Assembly: GCF_000499845.2 (NCBI RefSeq)
Contig: NC_023751.2
Span: 34,284,309 to 34,348,308 of the forward strand
DNA length: 64,000 bases
Origin: Phaseolus vulgaris
Taxonomy: Eukaryota > Streptophyta > Magnoliopsida > Fabales > Fabaceae
Direction: 5' to 3'
The notes beneath the pieces were generated by a model, which was not told where the DNA came from, did not search any database, and was given only the letters and a program-made list of their open reading frames with translations. Of this stretch, positions 46,463 through 57,800 are shown piece after piece; positions within the stretch are counted from its first letter, which is position 1, and the number at the start of each line of letters is the position of its first letter. The position numbers and the translations under genes were made by a program.

Positions 46463-46812
46463 TACTATAAAAAAATCATTACATGCAAACAAAGTTTAGA
46501 GAAAAAATAATTAGTCAATATATTAATTAAATTAGATACTATTTTAGACTAAATATTGGTATCTAAAATAGTTTCTATTATTAATAAAATTTATAAACTA
46601 ATTTTTAAGTTAATATCTAATTAGCTAACAAGATTTTAGCTACTACTTAATTTAGATAACAATTTAGAAATTAATTTATAAATTTTATTAATAATATAAA
46701 CTATTTTATATACCATTAAATTTTTTAATCTCTAAAATAATATCTAATTTAGTTAACATCTAACTACTTTTTTTCTTAAAATTTATTTTTATTTAATAAT
46801 TTTCTTATAGTA
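46463..46812. mobile_element. CACTA-ended MITE, diverged copy
   Basis: It starts TACTATAAAAAAATCATT and ends ATTTTCTTATAGTA, with TTT on both sides as the likely 3-bp duplication. The family body is recognisable. Confidence 0.7.
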
Positions 46813-47477
46813 TTTCAACTCTACTATTTTATCGTTATTTTTTTTTCACAATTACTTTTTCTAATAATCCCAATATTCTTAAAAAGACATATTATCAAAT
46901 AGATTTAAGATTATCAAAAACATCATTTCTAAAAAAATAACAAAAACATCTTATTCTCTTTACATTCATCCATTTACAAAACGACAAACCATTTGTCTCT
47001 CACCTCACTTTGTTCTCTCTAACCCAACTTTATCTTTTGAAGATACCAATCTCAAATCACCTATTTCTTCTTACCGTCACTCCTCACTTTCTGCCTCCCA
47101 TGAACCCCACCACACATTAGCATCTCCTTCCTATGAAACATCATAGTACATGCATGTTTCCTTTAATTTATTGATTCTCACTACGAGAAAATAAAAAATA
47201 ATTAGTTGGTACATTTAGTAAATTTTTTATTTTTAAATTAGTTTCTATTATTGTTAAATAATTTTTAAATTTATATCTAATTAGCTACCAAAATTTTGCT
47301 TCCAAATTTAGAATCTAAATAATTATTAATTGATAGTTAAAACATTTGTAACTAATTAGATACCAATTTATTAAGGAAATAATAATTTGATAATTATGGG
47401 TTTTTGACCATGATGGGGTTATTTTTTTTGGTTTTTACCAAAATGGTGTTTGTTTAAAAAAAATTACAAATTTAGGT

Positions 47478-47617
47478 AAGTCGTGGCAATTTGGCACGAC
47501 TTCATATGCACAAATCGTCCCAATTTGACACGACTCTGCCATGTCATAATGAAGTCGTGCCAATTTGGCACGACTTCTGTCCTGTCATACTGAAGTTGTG
47601 TCAACTTGGCACGACTT
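47478..47617. repeat. Left palindrome array, four units
   Basis: The unit reads AAGTCGTGCCAA, T, TTGGCACGACTT in its perfect form (47552-47576), with variants at 47478, 47512 and 47593 spaced 34-41 bp apart. Confidence 0.9.
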
Positions 47618-47883
47618 CTGCCATGTCATAATTTTTTTTTTTAAATTTTATTGTTTATATATTGGGTTGTAAGTTATGTAATGTTAAAAATTAATTTGAT
47701 ACATAATTTCCTAAGAGTGTTAGTTTTAAGGAACAAAAAATTGGATAATCGTGTATCACAATTATTTATTTATTTTTTTCTGAAGTAATAATTTTTTTTT
47801 ATCACAATTCAAATAATACATTTTTTAAACCTGTTTATTTTTTTTAATGTCATTTATATTAAAATATAAAAAGGTATAAGTAC

Positions 47884-48005
47884 TGTAATTATTTTGAAAT
47901 AATTAAATAATTTAAAAATAATTATATAAATTTTAAATAAGTCAAATAATATAAATAATTTGTAATTATTTTGAAATAATTAAATAATTTAAAAATAATT
48001 ATATA
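47884..48005. repeat. 45-bp direct repeat in the foldback spacer
   Basis: The block TGTAATTATTTTGAAATAAT followed by TAAATAATTTAAAAATAATT occurs at 47884 and again at 47961, 77 bp apart. Confidence 0.85.
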
Positions 48006-48135
48006 TCCAATTTTTTGTTCCTTAAAACTAACACTCTTAGAAAATTATGTATCAAATTAATTTTTAACATTACATAACTTACTACCCAATATATAAACAA
48101 TAAAATTTAAAAAAAAAAAAATTAAGATGTGTCAG

Positions 48136-48356
48136 AGTCGTGCCAACTTGGCACGACTTCAGTATAACATGGCAGAAGTCGTGTCGAGTTGGCTCGATTT
48201 CAGTATAACGTGGCAGAAGTCGTGCCAAGTTGGCACGACTTCAGTATTACAGGGCAGAAGTCGTGTCAAGTTGATACGATTTTAGTATGACATGACAGAG
48301 TCGTGTCAAATTGGATCGATTTGTGCATATGAAGTCGTGCCAAATTGACACAATTT
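48136..48356. repeat. Right palindrome array, six units
   Basis: Units start at 48136, 48176, 48217, 48258, 48299 and 48332. The unit at 48217-48241 is a perfect palindrome around AAGTT; the two rightmost are decayed on one side. Confidence 0.9.
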
Positions 48357-48800
48357 GCCTAAATTTGTAATTTTTTTAAACGGACTCTATTTTGGTAAAA
48401 ACCAAAAAAAATAACCCCATCATGGTCAAAACCCTCAAATTATACGCAATTATTATTGTATGTACGATATTGTACCCAATTATATAAATCGTATGATTAG
48501 TCGATCCCTACCTACTTAGATTGTAATTTGGAGAGAGAAAGTCTTCCTACACTAGTATATATTTCCTATGCATGAAGTGATGTAAATATACACATAAGAT
48601 AATAAAAACTTCTTCTTTCTTCTTACAATCTTTTTACATACAATTTTCTTATACAATTAGAAACTACTTAATCATAATAGAAACTAATTTAAAAACGAAA
48701 ATTATTTTTAGTTTTCTAAAATAGTTTCTAATTTAGTCAATATAACAACTAATTATTTTTTATCTGAAATTAATTTCTATTAAATGATTTTCTTGTAATG

Positions 48801-49999
48801 TTTTTTATGATAACAAAAACAGTACATGCATGTCTACACAATCAAGAACAGAAGGAAGCCACCATCTGTTAGCCATGGTTGCACTCTTATTTTGTTTTCT
48901 AAGGAGGTGATGTTGTTGAACAAGTTCAGATCCTCACACTTTTCACCAGACATTTTTCTTGGCTTTCTGCATTGCTAGATATATCCTTCATTGATACTAT
49001 GAACATCTGATAAAAAAAAATGAACATCTGACAGTAAAATTGGTTTAGATTCTTAATTGATCTTCTTCTCAAATATATATGACATTCAATAAAAATGTTA
49101 CTAAAACAAAAAAAATACTAACACAGTTTAGTAATATTTTATTAAATGTCTAAGTATATAGATTTGATAGCCAATATGTTAAATTTTGAGGATTTTATGT
49201 TTGGATATTAATGTGATGAATGATAAGTTGCAGCACTGGGACATATTTTCATCTTTGTGAAAAAAACCGCATTGTTTGGATTGTTTCATTTTTTATAGCC
49301 TCTCAGTTAATAAATCTAAAAGTCACACCATCTTCACTATGCCTTTTGCCATTTTTTAAAATAAAAGTTTTAGATATTATTATGCAACTTAAGATCTTAA
49401 GCTGACATTTTAAATAACAACAATCATTTATCATTATATAAAAAAATATTATTAAAAAAAAGAAAAAAAATAAAAAATATGGAAGAAGTAGAACAAAACT
49501 CATATGTTAACAAAAACAATAAATAAGTAAACTATATTTGTTGAAAACCTATTATACCAATAAAAAATATTTTTAAAACTATGTTATCTCAAAATTGTTT
49601 TCTTAATTTCTTTCTCCTTAAATTAATAATATTCTATTTAAAAAATATTATTACATATGTTAAACCTTAAATCACAAAAAAAAATATTCCAAAATAAATT
49701 TCTCCCTTAGAAAGAGTAATTATCTTTTTTTTTTAATACTATATATCTTTAAACATTTACCATAGAGTAAAAAAATCAAAATGAAAATATTAACATAAAA
49801 GACATGAAACTTATTACAAATTATATAATAGTTCAATTAAATTCTAAAGATTAATTATATTCGTCAAAGTTTATGCAAAGGAGTAATAATAAGTAGGAAA
49901 ATTTGTCCCGATATATAACAAGATCACCCAACAAAAAATACCATTATAGCTATACATTTGTCGGTGCAAAATTATTTGTACTATAAATTAACCAAATAA
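48801..49999. other. AT-rich intergenic DNA
   Basis: No gene supported; open frames are short and low-complexity. Confidence 0.4.
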
Positions 50000-50008
50000 A
50001 AATGGTTA

Positions 50009-50370
50009 GGCAAATTCTTCCTCCACCATATCAATTTTAACCTCCACCATATTAATTTTTTAAATTTCCAAAACTACCTTCCTGCACCATATCAATTTTA
50101 ACCTCCACTACATCAATTTTTTAAATTTTCAAAACTATCCTCTTGCGCCATATCAATTTTAACCTCCACATTTCAGAATTTAAAAATATGTTCCAAAAAT
50201 TGAAATCCAAAATATTTCAGATAAAAGTTTTAAAAATAATTTTTCTCATTTTTGTATAAGGCTATTTTCGTTATTTATGAGGGGTATTTTTGTCATTTTG
50301 TAAAACTGATTAGATGAGATATTTTTGTCATTTTCTAAAACTGATTTGGTGCGTGGAGGAAGAAATTGCC
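50009..50370. mobile_element. Mutator-type MITE with 9-bp target duplication
   Basis: 362 bp bounded by inverted ends GGCAAATTCTTCCTCCAC and GTGGAGGAAGAAATTGCC (one mismatch) and by exact 9-bp direct repeats AAATGGTTA at 50000-50008 and 50371-50379. A 9-bp duplication is the hallmark of Mutator-like elements. There is no coding sequence. It ends about 175 bp before the start codon of the A/B-barrel gene, so it probably sits in that gene's promoter. Confidence 0.82.
50017..50170. repeat. 61-bp minisatellite inside the MITE
   Basis: Two full units and a half, starting at 50017, 50078 and 50139, each with CCATATCAATTTTAACCTCC; the two full units also carry ATTTTTTAAATTT.. CAAAACTA. Confidence 0.85.
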
Positions 50371-50546
50371 AAATGGTTATAAGTAACATTATTTTGTGCA
50401 GACATGGACCACGCAACCCGTGCAAAACGTGAAAATAAATGAATGAAGATATTTAGTACAAAGGAAAAGACATGGTCGTCATTGTTCGTGATCTGAGTGA
50501 AATCAGAACACTTCAATTTTTATTTTCTCTCTATTTAATGTAAAAG

Positions 50547-51290
50547 ATGATGTTGAGTTTGCAAACACATTCATCGTTCTTTCCCCTCATTTTCTCTCAG
50601 TTCAAACCCTGTTCTTCACCCTTCAAATTCAAACCCTGTTCTTCACCCTCCAAATTCAAACCCCGTTTCTCAACAATCACAATGTCCTCAAGCCAAACTC
50701 TGGTGGAGCACATCGTCCTTGTCAAGGTAAAAGACGGAACTGAACAGAGCAAGGTCGACGACTTGGTTAATGGCATGAACTCGTTAGCCGCCATCGACGG
50801 GGTGCTATACCTCACGGCGGGCCCAGTTCTCCGTAGCAGACCCGCCGCCGCTTTCACCCACTTCCTCCACAGCCGCTACAGCTGCAAGGACCACCTCGAC
50901 GCCTACAACGTGAACCCCACCCACATCGCCGTCGTCACGAACTCCCTTTTTCCCATCTGCGACAACCTCTTGGTCGTCGACTGGTTCGCCGGAAAACCGA
51001 CCCTTAAGACGCCGGCGACGGGCTCCGGGCTCCGCGTGAGGTTTTTGAAACTGAAGGGGGGAGACGAGCAGGTTAAGGAGAAGGTTTTGGGTGTTGTAGG
51101 AGAGGAGGATGGTGGAGAGTTTTCTTACGGCGAGAACATCTCGCCGGAGAGAGCACAGGGGTTCTCAATCGCTTCGCTGGCGGTTTTCCCCGGACAGAAG
51201 GAACTGGAGAGTGTGGAGTTGGAAGAAGGGTTGGCGAAGGTTGAGGAAGATGTGGAGGATGTGGTGGTTGTTGACTATGTGCTGCCGTAG
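50547..51290 (+). CDS. Stress-response A/B barrel domain protein
   Basis: Single-exon gene of 247 residues in the plant family with two Dabb (dimeric alpha-beta barrel) domains, as in Arabidopsis At2g31670 (UP3). The biochemical role is poorly known; members are small stress-associated proteins. The first domain begins TLVEHIVLVKVKDG at about residue 51 and runs to about 145. A second, weaker domain runs from about 162 (LRVRFLKLKGG) to the end (VVVVDYVLP). Residues 1-45 are Ser/Phe-rich and lack acidic residues, resembling an organelle targeting extension, and hold a tandem repeat of FKPCSSP. ATG 50547 is the first start (ATG 50550 follows); Met46 before SSSQTLVEH is an alternative that would drop the extension. 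Codon G+C rises strongly inside the gene. A Mutator-type MITE lies just upstream. Confidence 0.9.
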   Translation: MMLSLQTHSSFFPLIFSQFKPCSSPFKFKPCSSPSKFKPRFSTITMSSSQTLVEHIVLVKVKDGTEQSKVDDLVNGMNSLAAIDGVLYLTAGPVLRSRPAAAFTHFLHSRYSCKDHLDAYNVNPTHIAVVTNSLFPICDNLLVVDWFAGKPTLKTPATGSGLRVRFLKLKGGDEQVKEKVLGVVGEEDGGEFSYGENISPERAQGFSIASLAVFPGQKELESVELEEGLAKVEEDVEDVVVVDYVLP

Positions 51291-53876
51291 GCTTTCTCAC
51301 TCTGTTTTACATTTCACAGTTATTCAATAATTTGTAACAGAGTGTGGGAAGAAGAAGGTTATGCTTGAAGACATATGTTGTCTCTTCGTACTGTGTCTTG
51401 GTTTCCTGTGTTTCACTATGTATTATACTTTTCTGGGCAAATAATAAAAAGTGGAGTTCACAAACATCAATAAGCATACTTACATTACTAATTATATTTT
51501 TCATTTTTAGAATCGTGTTAAAATAGTAAAAAAAATCAAACAATTTTTTTTTATATTTTTTTTAATATTATGTGTTTTACATGTGTTATACGAGTGTCGA
51601 TGTCTCATATGTATTTTAAACACGAACACCATTTAAGAAGCGTGTCTGATGTATTGTACGAGTATCGATGTCCGATATGTATTTTAAACACGAACACCAT
51701 TTAAGAAGCGTGTCTGAGCCTCATAGACAAACATACTAAAAAGTAAAGAGAAAAAAAAGGAAGATTTTTAAATTATTTGATTGAAATAATAATTTTTAAA
51801 AGAATTTATAAAATAATCAAATTATCTTTATGATTATAAATAAATTTTAATTAAAAAATAAAATAAATTATTATTATTTTATAAATTTAGTCTTTTTATT
51901 TCTATTATTTTTAATTTATTATTGCTTATTTATTTTATAATTACATTGATTTTATAAATTTATTAATGTTATTATTCTTCCTATTATTGTTAATTTTATT
52001 TTATTAATATTAATATTTTTATTATTATTAATAAATTATTATTATTATTTTGCATATTGGATGTTCAAGAAATAAATTCAATCAAATAGGAAGAAAGAAG
52101 TGTTATAGATTCAAGGAATTTATGGAAAGAATTATAATCATTAATGTGTATCCCAACTTGTATATATATAATAGGGAGTCAAAACTTGTTATGTATTTTT
52201 TAAAGGGTATTCGTGAAATCTATGAAAATGTAAAAATATAGATTTTGCTCATGGAACCACTCCAATTATATATATTAATAAACTATAAAGATGTTCAATA
52301 AATATTAAAATCAAATATTAAGTTACAATCATCATAATTTATTTGGGTTCATCATAATTTATTGGGGTTCATGCGTTGACTTTTGTGATTTCCACCAATG
52401 ATATTGCAAACTTTGAAAATGTCGTTGATGAGAAAAAAAAAATTAACATAGTTCAAAATAAATATTAATTGAAAAACTATTATTAACTAAACAATTATGA
52501 AACTTTCAAATGGTTTTTTAATAATGACCCTGTTATAGAATTATAATAATAAAATATTAATATATAGGAAAATACATGCTCTTTTATAAATAAAAGTGTT
52601 GGTGATTTTTTTAAATGAACAAAATTTAATGGGTCTTCATCAATATAGTTATTTTTGTTTGGAATTTAACTAGTTAAGTGAGACAGTATACGCTTATGTG
52701 AATATTTTGATATGGCAATTATTTACTTGACATATCAAAAAAATAAAATTGAATTATTTTAGAGAAAAATAGGTTATTCATATATAAATTTTGATTTTTT
52801 ATTTATTTAGTATATTATTATTTTTTATAATTTTGAATATATTTATTAAAATTTGACCGGTACTGACAATTTTAGTGTGTTATTTCAATAATTACTACGT
52901 GATGTTAAATTTAATAATCCTTCATTATTGTTTGGTAATTTTCTGATAATTAATTTTCTGATAATTTTCATCTTCAAAAAATTGTTTGGTAAATTTTTTT
53001 ATTAAAATTAAAAAAAATATTGCCTCTAGAAACTATTGTTATGAAAAAGATAAAAAAAATAATCAAAATTGTATTAAAATGTCTATTCATTTCTTATAAA
53101 TCGAAAAAAATAATAACTACCAAACTTATGGAATTAGTATATTTTAGTATAACTAAAATTGAATTTTTTCCATGTAAGTTTTTTTTTTTTTAAAAAGAAA
53201 AAAAAAATGCAATATGTATATTCTAACATTTTTTATTTAAAAGATAATTGAATTTTTCCATCTAAAAACTAATTTATATTATTTTTTTCAAAGTAAAATC
53301 ACCAGCATGTTAGAATATACAGTTAAAAGATTTTTTGAGAAATTTGATTTACACTTTTAGTAGGAAAACTCTTAATTTTTTTAACTTGTATCCAAACTTA
53401 TTCATAGATATTTAATATAATAGTACTAAAGATTTTCTATAAAAAGAAAAAAGTTTCAGTCATCATAAATTACTAACAGTGACATATTATCAGAATAATT
53501 TTGTTTCAATATTTCGAGTAACAATTAATGGACACATTTATTTGTTTAACAGTGATTAATGATTTTAAAATTTGATAGAGAAAAGGATTGATAACTACTT
53601 AATGTCTAAAGGGGGGTGAAGACATTGAATATATGGGCTTGCTCAACATCTGGCCCATGACAACGACTTCAAAACTTTTTTTTGGCATCCCACAGTTTCT
53701 TCATGGATGTTAGAAAAATTCAAAATACTATATTCTAAATTTTTAGATTGTAAAATAAAAAACATATAAAATTATACCATTTAAAATAAATATATTCTTG
53801 AATTATCAATTTAAAGACCTATTTTTGAATTATATAACTCAAAATGCATTTTTATGAATTATACTTTTTCATGTAA
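51291..53876. other. AT-rich intergenic DNA
   Basis: It contains the 3' UTR of the A/B-barrel gene at the left and a tandem duplication at 51589-51717. No further gene supported. Confidence 0.45.
51589..51717. repeat. 68-bp tandem duplication
   Basis: TACGAGTGTCGATGTC to GTGTCTGATGTATTG (51589-51656) is repeated from 51657 as TACGAGTATCGATGTC to GTGTCTGA, with only a few differences. Confidence 0.9.
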
Positions 53877-54220
53877 CACTACAAGAAAATTATTAAATAA
53901 AAATTATTTTGAGAGACCAAAACAATTAATCACTATAGTGACTAGATTAAAGACTATTTTATAAACTAAAAAAATTATTAGTATCTAAAATAGTTATTAT
54001 TATTAATAAGAATTTATAAAATAGTTTCTAAATTGGTATCTAACTATTACTTACCAAGATTTTAGATACTAACTACTTATATTATAAATTAGTCTTTATT
54101 AGTATTTTATAGACTAATTTAAAATCTAAAATATCAGCAGCTAAAACTTTGTTAGCTAATTTATATACTAAATTAGAAACTATTTTATAATATTTTATTA
54201 AAAATAGAAAACATATTAGA
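53877..54220. mobile_element. CACTA-ended MITE, truncated copy
   Basis: It starts CACTACAAGAAAATTATT and follows the family for about 340 bp but lacks the right terminus, where the next copy begins. Confidence 0.65.
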
Positions 54221-54222
54221 AA

Positions 54223-54852
54223 TATAACAAGAAATTCATGAAATAAAAACTAATTTGAGAGACAAAAAATAATTAGTTACTATATTGACTAAATTAGAGA
54301 CCATTCTATAAACTAAAAAAACTTTTAGTTTCTAAATTAATTTCTATTGTTGGAGATCCCACATCGACTAGAGATTAGGACATTTCATATTATATAAGTG
54401 GGTGTAAACCTCACTTCAATGAGTCGGTTTTATGGGGTTGAGTTAGGCTTAAAGTTCACTTCGTACTATGGTATCAGAACCATTTAAAGTCTATCCTAAC
54501 GAGTGTTTGTTGGGCTTATCAGGCTACCCGCTATCGGGATGTTATCGAACCACCCATAATATGTTGTTCCACGCACGAGTTGACAGTTTCGGCGTGAGGG
54601 GTGTGTTGCAAACCTCAACTTTATGAGCTGATTTTATGGGGTTGAGTTAGACTTAAAGTCCACTTTGTAATATTTATTATTGTTAAATAGTTTCTAAATT
54701 GGTATCTAATTAACTACTAAGATTTTAACTACAAATTATTTAAAAAATTAATTTTTTTTTAGTCTCTAAAATTGTCTCTAATTTAGTCACTATATCAACT
54801 AATTATGTTTTGTTTCTAAAATTGGTTTCTATTTCATGATTTTCTTGTAGTG
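54223..54852. mobile_element. CACTA-ended MITE interrupted by a miniature LTR element
   Basis: The left part begins with a decayed end (TATAACAAGAAATTCATG), and the right part ends CATGATTTTCTTGTAGTG. The family sequence is broken inside TTTCTAT and resumes after the LTR element. Confidence 0.8.
54348..54672 (+). mobile_element. TRIM-like miniature LTR retrotransposon
   Basis: 325 bp in total. The 5' LTR (54348-54468, 121 bp) starts TGTTGGAGATCCCACATCGA and ends GTACTA. The primer-binding site TGGTATCAGAACC (54469-54481) abuts it. After about 110 bp of non-coding sequence ending in a purine-rich GTGAGGGGTG, a 3' LTR follows (54604-54672, ending TTTGTAATA) that lacks about 50 bp of its left part. 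The flanks TCTAT and TTTAT are the likely 5-bp target duplication with one change. It has no coding capacity, so it depends on other elements for movement. Confidence 0.85.
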
Positions 54853-57800
54853 AATATTTAATAATAACTTAAATTACTTTTTTTTTTTAAATTGTGACTC
54901 ATTGAAATTTGATATTATAAATCTTAGTATATTTTAACTATATGAATCGTGATATATTTAGTTTAATAAAATTTAATCAAATTTTTTTAAAAAACACATT
55001 CTTTTTTCGTTTACTAAACTTCATTGATTAAAAAAATACTTTACATATCTTTATTTGACCACAATACCAATCTAAAAAATTCATTTATTTCTCACACCAA
55101 GTTTATCAAACCCATCTAAAGTTGCACATTTCATAAACTGAATTTTAATGAGACCATACAATAACTTATCTACCCGTACAATTGCTATCGTTGAAACATA
55201 AATAATTTTTTTATATTATAGATTGTGTGTCTGGGATATTAATTATTAGTGACTTAACCATTTACTAAACTCAGAGATAAAGTTTAATATAAGTAAATGG
55301 ATAAATAATTGAAATTATATTGGCTTTCGTGTGGTAGTTGCTAATTATTAGTTATTGACATTAGAAAACTTCTAATTATTAGCTAAGGGTATCTAATCAT
55401 GCAGCCTCTTAGAATAGTAGATATTCATAAGTCAAAGAAAACCTAGAAGAATTAGCATGGAAGGTTTTAAGTTTTTATTTGATTATGCATGAGTTATTAT
55501 TTAATCAGGAAATAATTTCAAGAAATATAATTAAATATTGAAGATGGTTAATATTCTTGTAAAGGGAATGAGATATTAACTCCAATTGGTTAAACAATTG
55601 ATTCCTTCAATTGTGTTATACTTTCTCTTTCAAACTCCACTCATAACACAAGACGAAATTCGATTAAAAGTGTATCGATAAAATGTTTTCTAACGTTCAA
55701 GTAAGCATTCGGTATGCTAATGTCAAAGACTTACCTTTGTCTTGGTTGTTATGTGTATTTATGTGAACTTGATGACCCCTTTTAATGTTGGATCATTATT
55801 AGTGTATGTGTTATGATTAAGAACATATTACCTAATTTTTTATTTTTCATACAACTTATTCTAAGTTATATGACGGTCGGTTGATACTGGATAACGAGTA
55901 TCTTATAGCCATCAATCCCTACTGATATAATTAATTAATAAAGTTAGGAGTGTGATAGATTTAGTTTGCAGACTAATATGACACTAATCCAAATAATATG
56001 TATTGTTTAAAATAAATAATTTATATTAATTTTATACTTTGTTTGTATTACAATAAGAGTAAAAATAAAGAAAGTGTAACTCAAAGTTGAAAGTGCATTA
56101 AGGTTTCTCATTCATTCAAAACTTCGTCACAAAGCATGTATTTGACCCCTTTTATTTTAGGGTTTTGTAACATTTATGATTTGAAGTTTGGTAATTGGGA
56201 TTATTTTCCTTTTTCATATAGTTTCAATGAGACTAAAAGGAAGAAGTAACAGATTCCATCCATGATTTCTATGAGGATGGTGATATATTAACACCACAAA
56301 CAATAAAAAAACATATACTTTACAAACTCATAAAAATAATATTTTAAATATATTTAATTTATTTTAAAATTTAAATATTATAATATTATTATAATGTGGT
56401 GTCAAATATATATTTTTATTATGTGTATGTGTGGGGTAAAAAAAATATTTTTCTTTCTATGATGCCTTTGTTCCCACCTACTAACATAAGAATTGGGCAT
56501 GTTCAAAAGGTATAATTTTTGTTGTTTTAATCCCACTATTTCCCTCATAGATTATTGAACTTGTATAGGTGAAACTAGTTAATGGTGAAAAGTATGTTGC
56601 AGGTTTTGGTAATAACTATATGACTATGCAATGAATATGAGAGTTACAAAAGTTATAGGAAGCAAAAGAATATTTAGATTTACATCAACTTTGAAACTTT
56701 GAAATATAGAGTTAAGTAAAGTGATTCTAGGATAAATTGAATAATTTTCACAAAGATAATGATTTTCAGACAATGATGATTAATTTTCACTAAATCGTAA
56801 AAAATATATTATTTATAATATATGAAATGAGAAATAGGAAAAAAGAGATAAATATAATATTTATACTTTTTTTATTCTTATACAAGTAAAAAAGAAAACA
56901 CTCTATAATATATAATAGTGCGGAATCAAAGAGTCTGAAGCAATTATGAAAAAAAAAAAACTAACAAAATTGATCTTAATTTACAAAACTATTTCTCAAT
57001 CAACAAAACAAATTTCATTCAATTCGTAAACATAAAGAAATATACACTTCATTTTTTATATCTCATTTTTAATGGATTAACATGTTATGTTAAAACATAA
57101 CCAAGAATTTAAGTCTTATATTTTTAATATATTAAAACAAGATTTTAATTTATTAAAATCAATAAAGTCTACTGTGATTTAATTTATTAAAATTCATTTG
57201 AATTTATTAAATGAGAGCTAGATGTAAGGCTTAAGATTTAAGTGGTTTTAACAAATTAAAAACTCATTTATTAAAACAAATTTAATTGCAACACTTCAAA
57301 TTTTAAGTGATTTTTAATTGATCAATTTGTATTTTTAATTGATTAAAATGTTCTTTCTTACACACCCAAACAGTTTTAAAAGATAAAAAACAAATTAATC
57401 TATTAAAACAAACTCAAACTTTCCATTGGCTATTAAACACTTCCAAAATACTTTACAACTTAATCAAATCTAAATAGACATTAAAGTTCACTTACAACAC
57501 ATCCTAAACACAAAATACAAGTCAATAAAATATCAAACACTCTAATCAAGATCTTTCATCTTTTGAATATTCATAGATTATATGGTTGGAAACCCCAAAT
57601 ACTTAATCTTCAAGCTTGCTTCAAGATTTTCGGTTATCAGTTAAAATTTCAATTTGGTCTTAACTAAAATAATTTTAATTCAAGATTATTATTTGGTCTC
57701 AGTTAGAGTAGTTTTAACTTGGTCTCAACCATAGTAGTGTCATTTGAAATAAAACATTTTTAGTTTGATCTCAACCTGGAGGTCTTTAACTCAACCTTAA

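Larger units (their letters stand above)
47378..48457. mobile_element. Foldback element with palindrome arrays
   Basis: The left arm (47378-47749) and right arm (48004-48457) are inverted copies. Both share, in mirrored order, TTTGACCATGATGGGG, GGTTTTTACCAAAAT, TTACAAATTTAGG, the palindrome array, and GGAACAAAAAATTGGATA at the inner end. Each arm holds several copies of a 25-bp self-complementary unit: 47478, 47512, 47552, 47593 on the left; 48136, 48176, 48217, 48258, 48299, 48332 on the right. They are joined by linkers such as CTGCCATGTCATA. No coding sequence and no clear target duplication. I do not recognise a named family. Confidence 0.85.
47179..48800. mobile_element. CACTA-ended MITE split by a 1.28-kb insertion
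   Basis: The left part (47179-47370) starts CACTACGAGAAAATAA and the right part (about 48654-48800) ends GATTTTCTTGTAATG. Together they make one family copy, flanked by TCT and TTT. The inserted DNA includes the foldback element plus about 200 bp of unidentified sequence on the right (48458-48653). Confidence 0.7.

Noticed and set aside
47478..48356. Regularly spaced repeats resembling a CRISPR array
   Set aside because: The units are palindromic, the spacers are related to each other, the arrays are inverted copies, and the genome is a plant nuclear genome.
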